Part shown: in pieces, positions 33,817-43,174 of the stretch
Layout: each line of letters begins with the position of its first letter
Position numbering within the stretch: position 1 is the stretch's first letter
Assembly (NCBI GenBank): GCA_963736505.1
Contig: CAVTOZ010000001.1
Location: 186,001-250,000 of the forward strand
Direction: 5' to 3'
From: Solirubrobacter sp963736505
Lineage (GTDB): Bacteria; Actinomycetota; Thermoleophilia; Solirubrobacterales; Solirubrobacteraceae
DNA: 64,000 nt
The notes under the pieces: model-generated
Told to the model about the DNA's origin: nothing
Database searches by the model: none
Seen by the model: the letters and a program-made list of their open reading frames with translations, nothing else
Made by a program: the position numbers and the translations under genes

Positions 33817-34622
33817 GCCGCTTCGACGACCGGGTCGTGCTCATCACCGGCGGCGCGCGCGGGCAGGGCCGCTCGCACGCCGAGCGCTTCGCGGCCGAGG
33901 GCGCGCGCGTCGCCGTCTGCGACATCGCGTCGGGGTCGCTGGAGACGGTGCCGTATCCGCTGGCGTCGCGCGAGGAGCTCGACGGCGCGGCGGAGCTGGC
34001 GCTGCAGGCCGACGTGCGCTCGGCGGCGGACATGGAGCGCGTCGTCGCCGCCGTGATCGAGAAGTTCGGCCGCATCGACGTGCTCGTCTGCAACGCCGGC
34101 ATCTGCACGTTCGGGCCGTTGGGCGGCATGTCGCCGGAGCTGTGGCAGACGACGATCGACGTGAACCTGACCGGCGTCTTCAACGCCGTACGGGCGGTCG
34201 CGCCGGAGATGGTCTCGCGCGGCTACGGGCGGATCGTCGCGACCGCGTCGATGGCGGGCCGCGCCGGCTGGGAGAACATCGGCCACTACGCCGCGTCCAA
34301 GTGGGGCGTGATCGGGCTGATCAAGAGCCTCGCGCTCGAGGTCGCGCCGCACGGGGTGACCGCGAACGTCGTCTGCCCCAGCTCGGTGAACACGCCGATG
34401 ATGCACAACGACGCCGCCTACAAGCTCTTCCGGCCCGATCTCGAGCACCCGACGCGCGAGGACGCGCTGCCGGCCTTCGCGAGCGTGAACCTGATCCCGG
34501 AGCCGTACGCGGAGCCGTCGGACATCTCCGACGCGGTGCTCTTCCTCGCCTCCGACGAGGCGCGCTTCATCACCGGCGCGACGCTGTCGCCGTCGCTCGG
34601 CCTGAGCGCGTCGAACGTCTGA
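33813..34622 (+). CDS. mycofactocin-coupled SDR-family oxidoreductase (second copy)
   Basis: A 269-residue homologue of its upstream neighbour: GGARGQGRSHAERFA, the ETVPYPLAS insert, NAGICTFG and GHYAASK. The shorter insert and different C-terminal loop (PDLEHPTREDALP) indicate divergence after duplication rather than redundancy. ATG 33813 overlaps the previous stop as ATGA. No mycofactocin biosynthesis gene lies in this window; it must be elsewhere. Confidence 0.88.
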   Translation: MSRFDDRVVLITGGARGQGRSHAERFAAEGARVAVCDIASGSLETVPYPLASREELDGAAELALQADVRSAADMERVVAAVIEKFGRIDVLVCNAGICTFGPLGGMSPELWQTTIDVNLTGVFNAVRAVAPEMVSRGYGRIVATASMAGRAGWENIGHYAASKWGVIGLIKSLALEVAPHGVTANVVCPSSVNTPMMHNDAAYKLFRPDLEHPTREDALPAFASVNLIPEPYAEPSDISDAVLFLASDEARFITGATLSPSLGLSASNV

Positions 34623-35578
34623 TGCCGCCGGGGATCGACCTGCCCGCGCTCGAGCGCTATCTCGACGCGCCGCTGGAGGCGGAGCTGATCAGCGGCGGCA
34701 AGTCGAACCTCACGTACCGGCTGCGCAGCGGCGCGCGGACGTGGGTGCTGCGCCGGCCGCCGCTGGGGAACCGGCTGCCGACGGCGCACGACATGACGCG
34801 CGAGTACACCGTGCTGCGGGCGCTGGCGGATTCGCCGGTGCCGGTGCCGCGCGTGCTCTCGCTGTGCTCCGACGAGGCGGTGATCGGCGCGCCGTTCTAC
34901 GTGATGGAGGAGGTCCGCGGGCGGATCGTGCGGGCGCCGGCGGACGTCTTCGGCGACACGCGGGCGATCTCGGCGGCGCTCGTCGACGTGCTGCGCGAGC
35001 TGCACTCGGTCGACTATCGCGCGGTGGGCCTGGGGTCGTTCGGGCGGCCCGACGGCTTCATGGAGCGCCAGGTGCGGCGCTGGCACGCGCAGCTGGAGGG
35101 CGGGCGCGCGCGGGCGCTGCCGGAGCTCGACGAGCTCGGCCGGCGGCTGGCCGCGAAGGTGCCGTCCGACGGCCGCGCCGCGATCGTCCACGGCGACTAC
35201 CGGATCGACAACGTGGTGCTCGGCGAGGCGGGCGACGTGGTCGCGGTGCTCGACTGGGAGATGGCGACGCTCGGCGACCCGCTGGCCGACGTCGGGATGC
35301 TGCTGATGTACTGGGGCGAGCCGGGTGAGACGTTCGCGTCGCCGGTGCACGCGATCACCGCCGAGCCGGGCTTCTTCACGCGCGCGGAGGTCGCCGAGCG
35401 CTACGGCGTCTCGCTGGGCGAGGTCGGCTTCTACGTCGCGTTCGCGCACTTCAAGCTGGCCGTGATCGTCGAGGGCATCCACGCGCGGGCGCTGGCCGGG
35501 CACACGGTCGGCGAGGGGTTCGAGGGCATCGGCGCGATCGGCCCGGCGCTGGCGTCGGCGGGGCTGGACTGCGTATGA
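34622..35578 (+). CDS. aminoglycoside-phosphotransferase-fold kinase (ACAD10/11 N-domain-like)
   Basis: A 318-residue APH-family protein: ISGGKSNLTYRL nucleotide loop, catalytic HGDYRIDNVVL (HxDxxxxN) and metal-binding DWEMATLGDPLADVG. This is the kinase domain fused to ACAD in human ACAD10/11, which phosphorylates 4-hydroxyacyl-CoAs so that they can enter beta-oxidation. The partner ACAD-like gene is at 28768 on the other arm of the same divergon, suggesting the same two-protein function. TGATG overlap with the SDR. Confidence 0.87.
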   Translation: MPPGIDLPALERYLDAPLEAELISGGKSNLTYRLRSGARTWVLRRPPLGNRLPTAHDMTREYTVLRALADSPVPVPRVLSLCSDEAVIGAPFYVMEEVRGRIVRAPADVFGDTRAISAALVDVLRELHSVDYRAVGLGSFGRPDGFMERQVRRWHAQLEGGRARALPELDELGRRLAAKVPSDGRAAIVHGDYRIDNVVLGEAGDVVAVLDWEMATLGDPLADVGMLLMYWGEPGETFASPVHAITAEPGFFTRAEVAERYGVSLGEVGFYVAFAHFKLAVIVEGIHARALAGHTVGEGFEGIGAIGPALASAGLDCV

Positions 35579-35618
35579 GCGGCGACGACTCGCCCAGAGG
35601 GCTCGCGTCGCTGGGAGC

Positions 35619-35637
35619 AATCGCCCAGAGGGCGATT
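35619..35637. terminator. perfect 8-bp hairpin with direct repeat upstream
   Basis: AATCGCCC-AGA-GGGCGATT forms a perfect 8-bp stem with a 3-nt loop, followed by CTCCC. A 12-bp CGCCCAGAGGGC core is also present at about 35591-35602, so the motif is duplicated within the 79-bp gap between the phosphotransferase and the next ACAD. It might attenuate or process the operon transcript; there is no U-tract. Confidence 0.4.
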
Positions 35638-35657
35638 CTCCCGACCAAGGCAGTGCT

Positions 35658-36791
35658 ATGGGGCTAGATGCCTTCCCCGCGCCGACGCTGGCCTTCGGGC
35701 CGGCCGAGGACGCGCTGCGGGCGCGGGTGCGCGAGTGGCTGGCGTCGAACGATCCGGGGCCGCCGCCGGAGGACTACGGCGCCCGGATCAAGGCGCAGGT
35801 CGCGTGGCAGCGGTCGCTGCACGCCGCCGGGCTCGTGGGGCTCTCATGGCCGGCGCGCTTCGGCGGCGGCGGCCTCGATCTCGCGGCCGAGGCGGTGCTC
35901 GCCGAGGAGCTCGCGGGCACCGGGATGCCGGAGCTGATCAACCGCATCGGCGTCTACATGATCGGGCCGACGCTGATGGACCTCGGCGACGAGTCGCAGC
36001 AGGAGCGCTACCTGGGAGGCATGCTCGACGCGAGCGAGCTGTGGTGCCAGGGGTTCTCCGAGCCGGGCGCGGGCTCTGACCTCGCGGCCGTGCGGACGCT
36101 GGGGCGCGTCGTGGACGGCGAGGTCGTGATCAGCGGGCAGAAGGTGTGGACCTCGCGCGCCGCGATCGCGCGCTGGTGCGCGTGCCTGGTGCGCAGCGAG
36201 CGCGGCTCCGAGCGCCACCGCGGACTGTCGATGGCGATCGTCGACATGCGCTCGCCCGGCGTGACGGTGCGGCCGCTGCCGCAGCTGCTCAACGAGCCGC
36301 ACTTCAACGAGGTCTTCCTCGACGAGGTCCGGGTGCCGGTGGCGGACGTGATCGGCGGCCTCGGCGCCGGCTGGAAGGTCGCGATGCAGATGCTCGGCTA
36401 CGAGCGCGGGCTGTTCGTGCTCGAGCGTCAGATCCGGCTGCGCGGGCGGCTGGACGAGCTGGCGGCGGCGGTCGGTCCGTCCGGCGCGCGGCGGCTCGGC
36501 GAGGTCGCGGCGGAGCTCGACCTGCTCGAGTGCCAGGTCTACCGGACGCTCGCGGCGCAGCGGGCGGGGACGCTGCGCCCAGGCGCGACGTCGGTCGACA
36601 AGCTGCTGCTCTCGCACGCCTACCAGTCGCTGTTCGCGGCGGCGGTGGAGCTGCTCGGCCCGGACGTCGCGCGCACGGCGAACGGCTGGACGCACGACCT
36701 GCTCGAGTCGCGCGCGGTGTCGATCTACGGCGGCACGACGGAGATCCAGCACGGGATCGTCGCGCGCCAGCTGCTGGGGCTGCGCGGATGA
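35658..36791 (+). CDS. acyl-CoA dehydrogenase, alpha-type subunit candidate
   Basis: A 377-residue ACAD of the kind common in steroid and terpenoid loci: WPARFGGGGLDLAAEAVLAEE, QGFSEPGAGSDLA, WTSRA, and YGGTTEIQ at the C-terminus with Gly where the catalytic Glu usually is. It is immediately followed by a shorter ACAD (ATGA overlap), an arrangement known from heteromeric ACADs such as those for cholesterol side chains. Probably the FAD-binding alpha partner (inference). Confidence 0.88.
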   Translation: MGLDAFPAPTLAFGPAEDALRARVREWLASNDPGPPPEDYGARIKAQVAWQRSLHAAGLVGLSWPARFGGGGLDLAAEAVLAEELAGTGMPELINRIGVYMIGPTLMDLGDESQQERYLGGMLDASELWCQGFSEPGAGSDLAAVRTLGRVVDGEVVISGQKVWTSRAAIARWCACLVRSERGSERHRGLSMAIVDMRSPGVTVRPLPQLLNEPHFNEVFLDEVRVPVADVIGGLGAGWKVAMQMLGYERGLFVLERQIRLRGRLDELAAAVGPSGARRLGEVAAELDLLECQVYRTLAAQRAGTLRPGATSVDKLLLSHAYQSLFAAAVELLGPDVARTANGWTHDLLESRAVSIYGGTTEIQHGIVARQLLGLRG

Positions 36792-37690
36792 GCGAGGTCG
36801 CGCGGTCGCTCGAGGAGTCGCTGGAGCGGATCCTGGGGATCGAGGCGCTGCTCGCGTGCGCCGAGCACGACACGCCGCTGGACGACGCGCTGCAGCGCGA
36901 CCTCGTCGGCCTCGGCTGGGCGGGCGTCTGGCTCGACGAATCGGGCCTGGAGCTGGAGGAGCGGCTGCGCCTGTCGGCCGTCGCGGGGCGGCGGCTTCTG
37001 CCGGCGGCGATCCGCGGCGAGTCGCTGCTGCTGGCGCCGCTGTTGGAGGCGACCGGCGACGCGCGGCTGGAGGGGCTGCTGGACGGGTCGCTGCGCGGCG
37101 GCGGCGGGGTCGCGGTGGGCGATTCCGCGCTGGTGGCCTTGGCGCCGGGAGCATCGCTGGCGGGCGTGCTCGGCGACGGGTGGGCGGCGATCGTGGAGGT
37201 GGACGACGCGGAGCCGGTGCTCGGCCTCGAGGCCGGCCAAGGACTCGCGCAAGTGCGGGTCCGCGAGCGCGTGGAGGTCGATCTTCGCCGCGCCTGGGAG
37301 CTCGGCGTGCTGGCGGAGCTCTACGGCGCCGCCCAGCGCGCGCTGGAGCTCTCCGTCGCCTACGCGGGCGAGCGCGAGCAGTTCGGGCGGCCGATCGCGT
37401 CCTTCCAGGCCGTCTCGCATACGCTGGCGCGGATGGCGGTCGACCTCGAGTCGCTCGACGCGGGCATCGGCCGGCTGGCCGCTCGCGACGACCCGCGCCT
37501 CGCCGCGGTGCTGCGCTTCGCCGGCCCCGCCGCCGCCCGGCGGGTCGTCGAGAGCGCGATCCAGGTGCACGGCGGCATGGGCTTCACGTGGGAGCTCGGG
37601 CTGCACTTGCACTACCGGCGCGTGCTCGACCTGCAGGCGGTGCTGGGCGGCTCGGCGGAGGAGGTCGGAGCGTGGCTGACGAGGTCCTGA
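36788..37690 (+). CDS. short acyl-CoA dehydrogenase, beta-type subunit candidate
   Basis: A 300-residue ACAD-like protein, short in the N-terminal and beta-barrel regions. The C-terminal helical domain is intact: AYAGEREQFGRPIASFQAV, IQVHGGMGFTWELGLHLHYRR. It overlaps the preceding 377-residue ACAD by ATGA and is expected to form a heterotetramer with it, each chain contributing part of two FAD sites. Alone it is unlikely to be active. Confidence 0.85.
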   Translation: MSEVARSLEESLERILGIEALLACAEHDTPLDDALQRDLVGLGWAGVWLDESGLELEERLRLSAVAGRRLLPAAIRGESLLLAPLLEATGDARLEGLLDGSLRGGGGVAVGDSALVALAPGASLAGVLGDGWAAIVEVDDAEPVLGLEAGQGLAQVRVRERVEVDLRRAWELGVLAELYGAAQRALELSVAYAGEREQFGRPIASFQAVSHTLARMAVDLESLDAGIGRLAARDDPRLAAVLRFAGPAAARRVVESAIQVHGGMGFTWELGLHLHYRRVLDLQAVLGGSAEEVGAWLTRS

Positions 37691-38460
37691 TCGAGGATGC
37701 CGGCCCGGTCCGGCGGATCGTGCTCAACCGGCCCGAGGCGCGCAACGCGCAGAACGCGGCGCTGCTGCGCGGGTTGCTGGCCGCGTGCGAGGACACCGCG
37801 CGGACGCCCTCGGTGCGCGTCGTCGTGCTCGCCGGGCTCGGGCCGTCGTTCTCCGCCGGCCACGATCTGAAGGAGGCGGTGGTCAACCCCGAGTACCGCC
37901 GCAACCTCGAGACCGCCGAGGGCCGGCTGTGGCAGGAGCTCGACCTCTTCACCGGCCCGATCGAGGCGCTGCGGGATCTGCGCGTGCCGACGATCGCGCG
38001 CGTCCAGGGGCACTGCCTCGCGGCCTCGCTGATGCTGATCGGCGCCGTCGATCTCGTGGTCGCGGCCGACGACGCCGTGTTCGCCTCGCGCGTGACGCGC
38101 GACATGGGCGCGGCGGACGTCGAGCTCCCCTCCTTGGCGTGGGCGGTCGGCGAGCGGCGGGCGAAGCAGCTGCTGTGGACGAGCGCGGCGCTCAGCGCCG
38201 TCGAGGCGCAGGCGCTCGGGCTGGTCAACTGGGTGGTGCCGGCTGACGAGCTCGACGCCAAGGTCGAGTCGGTCGCCGCGTCGCTGCTGGAGGTGCCGCG
38301 CGAGGCGCTGGCGCTGTCGAAGCTCTCGCTGCGCTTCATGGAGGACCGGCGCGGCCGCGCCGACGCGAGCGCCTATCACTTCATGGCGCACCAGCTCTCG
38401 CACCAGACCTCGGACGCGGTGTCGCTGCTCGCGGCGCGCGTGCGCGAGCTGGAGGCGAAG

Positions 38461-38472
<12 letters not shown>
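37672..38472 (+). CDS. enoyl-CoA hydratase-related protein
   Basis: A 266-residue crotonase-fold protein: LNRPEARNAQN, LAGLGPSFSAGHDLKE, then a QGHCLAASLMLIGAVDLVVAAD core. Resembles the ECHDC3-like branch rather than housekeeping hydratases. GTG start 37672 has GGAG upstream and overlaps the ACAD end by 19 bp, so it is the last gene of the plus operon. Its 3' end overlaps the convergent ligase gene by 12 bp. Confidence 0.87.
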
Positions 38473-40026
<1,554 letters not shown>

Positions 40027-40056
40027 GCCGCCATCCTGGGGATCGCGCGCGTGCCT

Positions 40057-40090
40057 CGCAAGTCGTTTTCGCGCAAAGAAGCGCTTCGCG
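40057..40090. promoter_or_regulatory. proposed IclR operator, site B
   Basis: CGCAAGTCGTTTTC - 6 nt - AGAAGCGCTTCGCG; the right arm, reverse-complemented, matches the site A left arm at 12 of 14 positions and the left arm at 9 of 14. The centre is about 47 bp from both the ligase start (40026) and the SDR start (40122), as at site A. Confidence 0.65.
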
Positions 40091-40121
40091 GGCGCGCGCG
40101 AGCCGTGGAAGACTGCGCGTC

Positions 40122-40877
40122 GTGAACCCCTTCGACCTCACGGGCCATGTCGCCCTCGTCACCGGCGGCAACGGCGGCATCGGCCTCGGGCTGGCGCAGG
40201 CGCTGCGCGACGCCGGCGCGGATGTCGCGATCTGGGGGACGAACGCCGACAAGAACGCCGCCGCGGTGGAGGCGCTCGGCGCCGGCGCCGCCGCGTTCGT
40301 CTGCGACGTCGCCGACGAGGCCGCGGTCGACGCGACCATGGCGGCCACCGTCGAGCACTTCGGGCGGGTCGACTCCTGCTTCGCCAACGCGGGCACCGCG
40401 GGCGGCGGCAAGCGCTTCACCGAGATCGCGCTGAGCGAGTGGCAGCGGATCGTGCGCGTGAACCTCGACGGGACGTTCCTGACGCTCCGCGCGGCCGCGC
40501 GGCACATGATCGAGCGCGGCGGAGGCGGCAGCCTCGTCGCGACCTCGTCGCTGACCGCGATCGAGGGCGCGCCGCAGTCCGAGCACTACGCGGCGAGCAA
40601 GGCCGGCGTCGTCGCGCTGGTGCAGTCGCTGGCGGTCGAGCTCGCCCGCCACGGGATCCGCGCCAACGCGCTGATGCCGGGCTGGATCGAGACCGACCTC
40701 AACCGCGCGCTGCTGCAGAGCGAGATCGGGACGACGCGGATCCTCCCGCGCGTGCCGATGCGCCGCTTCGGCGCGCCTGAGGACCTCGGACCCGCCGCGG
40801 TCTACCTCGCGTCGCCCGGCGCCCGCTACCACACGGGAGACGTGCTGGTCATCGATGGCGGCTACCGGCTCTTCTGA
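40122..40877 (+). CDS. SDR-family oxidoreductase
   Basis: A 251-residue classical SDR: TGGNGGIG (14-21), NAGTAG, EHYAASK catalytic pair and VIDGGYRLF terminus. GTG start at 40122. Divergent from the CoA ligase across operator site B, so probably induced with it; it may be the 3-hydroxyacyl-CoA dehydrogenase step (inference). Its last 23 bp overlap the start of the next ACAD gene. Confidence 0.87.
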   Translation: MNPFDLTGHVALVTGGNGGIGLGLAQALRDAGADVAIWGTNADKNAAAVEALGAGAAAFVCDVADEAAVDATMAATVEHFGRVDSCFANAGTAGGGKRFTEIALSEWQRIVRVNLDGTFLTLRAAARHMIERGGGGSLVATSSLTAIEGAPQSEHYAASKAGVVALVQSLAVELARHGIRANALMPGWIETDLNRALLQSEIGTTRILPRVPMRRFGAPEDLGPAAVYLASPGARYHTGDVLVIDGGYRLF

Positions 40878-41913
40878 GCTCGTCCGCGAGGCCACGCGCG
40901 GGTTCCTCGCCCGCGAGGCCCCGCTGTCGTCGGTCCGCGCGGGGCTCGAGCAGGCGCGGACGCTCGATCGCGCGGCCTGGTCGCGGGCGGCGGACATGGG
41001 CTGGATCGCCGCGCTGGTGGCCGAGGAGCACGGAGGCCTCGGCAGTCTCCCGGACGCCGCGGTGATCGCCGAGGAGCTCGGCCGCGCGTTGTACGGCGGC
41101 CCCTTCCTCGGCTGCGCGCTGGCGGCGACGGCCTGGCCGGAGATCGAAGGGCTCGCGGACGGCTCGGTGGTGGCGGCGTGGTGCGAGCTGGAGACGGGCG
41201 GCGACACGCGCGTCTCCGGGGTCGCCCGCCGCGTGTTCGATGCGGACGTCGCGGACGTGCTCGTCGTCGCCGCGAGCGGCGGCACGTTCCTCGTGTCCGC
41301 GGCCGACGCGCGGGTCGAGGTCGTCGCCGGGCTCGACCTCACGCGGACGCTCTGCACGGTCACGTTCGACGGCGCGCCCGCCACGCGCGTCGCCGGCTCC
41401 GACCCGCGCGGGATCGGGGCGCTGCTCGCGGCCGCGGATGCCGTCGGCGTCGCGGCGCGGCTGCTCGAGATGACGGTCGAGTACGCGAAGCAGCGGACGA
41501 CGTTCGGGCGGACGCTCGCGAGCTACCAGGCGGTCAAGCACAAGTGCGCGGACATGCTCTGCTGGGTCGAGGGCTCGCGGACGGCGGTATCGGCCGCCGC
41601 GGCCACGGGTGACCCCTGGGCGATCGCCGTCGCGAACGCGTACGCGACCGAGCGTTGCGCTCGCGTCGCCGGCGAGGCGCTGCAGATCCATGGCGGGATC
41701 GGGTTCACGTGGGAGCACGACCTGCACCTGTACCTGCGGCGGGTCAAAGGCCGACGAGGCGATGTTCCCGCGCGCGTTTGCCGACCTGGTCTCGATATGA
41801 AAGTCAACAGCGCTGGTAAGGGGGGCGAGGTTCCCAGAACCGCTCACCGGGTTCGCCTCGGCGATCACGATCGACCACGTGCGCGATGCACCACTTTCGC
41901 GTGTGGCGGATAA
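40855..41913 (+). CDS. short acyl-CoA dehydrogenase with frameshifted C-terminus
   Basis: The first ~297 residues are a beta-type ACAD like the one at 36788 (YAKQRTTFGRTLASYQAV, LQIHGGIGFTWEHDLHLYLRR). At 41746-41748 an AAA run in GTCAAAGG shifts the frame: with one A removed the chain continues VKADEAMFPRAFADLV and stops at 41798-41800 as expected. As given, the frame instead runs through unrelated sequence, including the MITE-like element, to 41913, giving 352 residues with a nonsense tail. A mutation or a sequencing error explains it. It probably pairs with the convergent ACAD at 42026. Confidence 0.8.
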   Translation: MAATGSSELVREATRGFLAREAPLSSVRAGLEQARTLDRAAWSRAADMGWIAALVAEEHGGLGSLPDAAVIAEELGRALYGGPFLGCALAATAWPEIEGLADGSVVAAWCELETGGDTRVSGVARRVFDADVADVLVVAASGGTFLVSAADARVEVVAGLDLTRTLCTVTFDGAPATRVAGSDPRGIGALLAAADAVGVAARLLEMTVEYAKQRTTFGRTLASYQAVKHKCADMLCWVEGSRTAVSAAAATGDPWAIAVANAYATERCARVAGEALQIHGGIGFTWEHDLHLYLRRVKGRRGDVPARVCRPGLDMKVNSAGKGGEVPRTAHRVRLGDHDRPRARCTTFACGG

Positions 41914-42012
41914 GTGGCGTATAGCGACACCTTCCAACCACCAGATTCCCTGAGCGGTCCCGCGGATGATCGTTTTCCCGCCGAAACCCACTCCTTTACC
42001 AGCGCAGTTGAC
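41803..42012. mobile_element. 210-bp MITE-like element with terminal inverted repeats
   Basis: The ends are imperfect inverted repeats of 22 bp: left starts GTCAACAGCGCTGGTAAGGG, right (reverse complement) starts GTCAACTGCGCTGGTAAAGG, 19 of 22 identical; homology continues outward a few bases. The interior is noticeably less GC-rich than its neighbours and has no supportable ORF. No clear target-site duplication. It fills the gap between the two convergent ACAD genes and looks like a non-autonomous transposon relic. Confidence 0.6.
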
Positions 42013-42025
42013 GTTCGCCGCGAAG

Positions 42026-43174
42026 CTACGAGCGCGCCTCGCGCGGCATCCCCAGCGCCCGCTCGGCGAGGATGTTGCGCATGATCTCCGACGCACCTCC
42101 GGCGACCGTGTACGTGCGCGCGTAGAGGAACTCGTCCTGCCAGATCGAGCCCGCGACGAGCCCGTCTGAACCCAGCAGCGACACCCCGAACTCGGCCATC
42201 GCCAGGTTGAGCTCGGAGAACGCGAGCTTGCCGATCGGGACGTCGGCGGCCGAGGCGCCGCCGGCGAGCTCGCGCTCGAGCCGCGCGTAGACGAGCAGGT
42301 TGCAGACCTCGACCTCGGCGGCGAAGCGGCCGAGCTGCTCGCGGACATCTTCGAACCGCCCGCGCTCGCGGGCCAGCGCGACGAGATCGTCGAGCATCAG
42401 CCGCAGCCGCGCGGCGCCCGCACCGATGCCCGAGCGTTCGGCGCCGAGTGACTCCATCGCCACGCGCCAGCCGTCGCCCTCGGCGCCCAGCAGCGAGTCC
42501 GCCGCGAGACGGCAGCCGTCGAAGAACACCTCGCTGAAGTCCGACGTCCCCGTGATCTCGCGCAGCGGCCGGATGTCGATCCCCGGCGCGCGCATGTCGA
42601 CCACGAACGCGCTGATCCCGCGGTGCCTGGACTCCTGCGTGCCCGTGCGCGCCAGCAGGAAGCCGAAGTCCGACCACGCGGCGTTCGAGCTCCAGACCTT
42701 CTGGCCGTCGACGACCCACTCGTCTCCCTCGCGCCGCGCGCGGGTGCGCATCGCCCCGAGATCGCTGCCCGCCTCCGGCTCGCTGAACAGCTGGCACCAC
42801 GTGTCGCGGCCGTCGCGGATCGCGGGCAGGTGGCGCACCTTCTGCGCCTCGCTGCCGAACTTCAGCAAGGCGAAGCCGGCGAGGTGCGTCTGGTCGGTCA
42901 GCGGCGGCAGCCGCGCGCGGGCGACCTCCTCGGCGAGCACGAGATCGCGCAGCGGGTCCCACTCGCCCGCGCCTCCCCACTCCACCGGCCAGTCCGCGCC
43001 GAGGTAGCCGGCCTCGTACAGCGCGGCCCGCCAGGCCCGCACGGTCCGGTCCTCCTCGGCGGTCTCTGGGCTGCGGAAGCCCGCGCGCACCGGCAGCCGC
43101 GGCGCGCGCGCCTCGAGGAACGCGCGCACGTCGGCCCGGAACGCGACCAGCGCGGGAGTGTCAGTCAAGCCCAC
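42026..43174 (-). CDS. acyl-CoA dehydrogenase, alpha-type subunit candidate
   Basis: A 382-residue ACAD: WPVEWGGAGEWDPLRDLVLAEE, QLFSEPEAGSDLG, WSSNAAWSDF and a C-terminal AGGASEIMRNILAERALG, again lacking the usual catalytic Glu, like the alpha chains of heteromeric steroid-type ACADs. The GTG at 43174 overlaps the HyuB stop by 14 bp; this start gives the normal N-terminal helix. Likely partner: the short ACAD at 40855. Last gene of the minus-strand import/carboxylase operon. Confidence 0.87.
   Translation of the reverse strand: MGLTDTPALVAFRADVRAFLEARAPRLPVRAGFRSPETAEEDRTVRAWRAALYEAGYLGADWPVEWGGAGEWDPLRDLVLAEEVARARLPPLTDQTHLAGFALLKFGSEAQKVRHLPAIRDGRDTWCQLFSEPEAGSDLGAMRTRARREGDEWVVDGQKVWSSNAAWSDFGFLLARTGTQESRHRGISAFVVDMRAPGIDIRPLREITGTSDFSEVFFDGCRLAADSLLGAEGDGWRVAMESLGAERSGIGAGAARLRLMLDDLVALARERGRFEDVREQLGRFAAEVEVCNLLVYARLERELAGGASAADVPIGKLAFSELNLAMAEFGVSLLGSDGLVAGSIWQDEFLYARTYTVAGGASEIMRNILAERALGMPREARS

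Noticed and set aside
41801..42025. tRNA or small RNA in the gap between the two ACAD genes
   Set aside because: No cloverleaf or T-loop consensus could be drawn; inverted terminal repeats explain the structure better.
40849..42348. Minus-strand frame crossing the MITE-like element and parts of both ACAD genes
   Set aside because: It mixes antisense of one gene, the element and an out-of-frame reading of another; no domain is recognisable.
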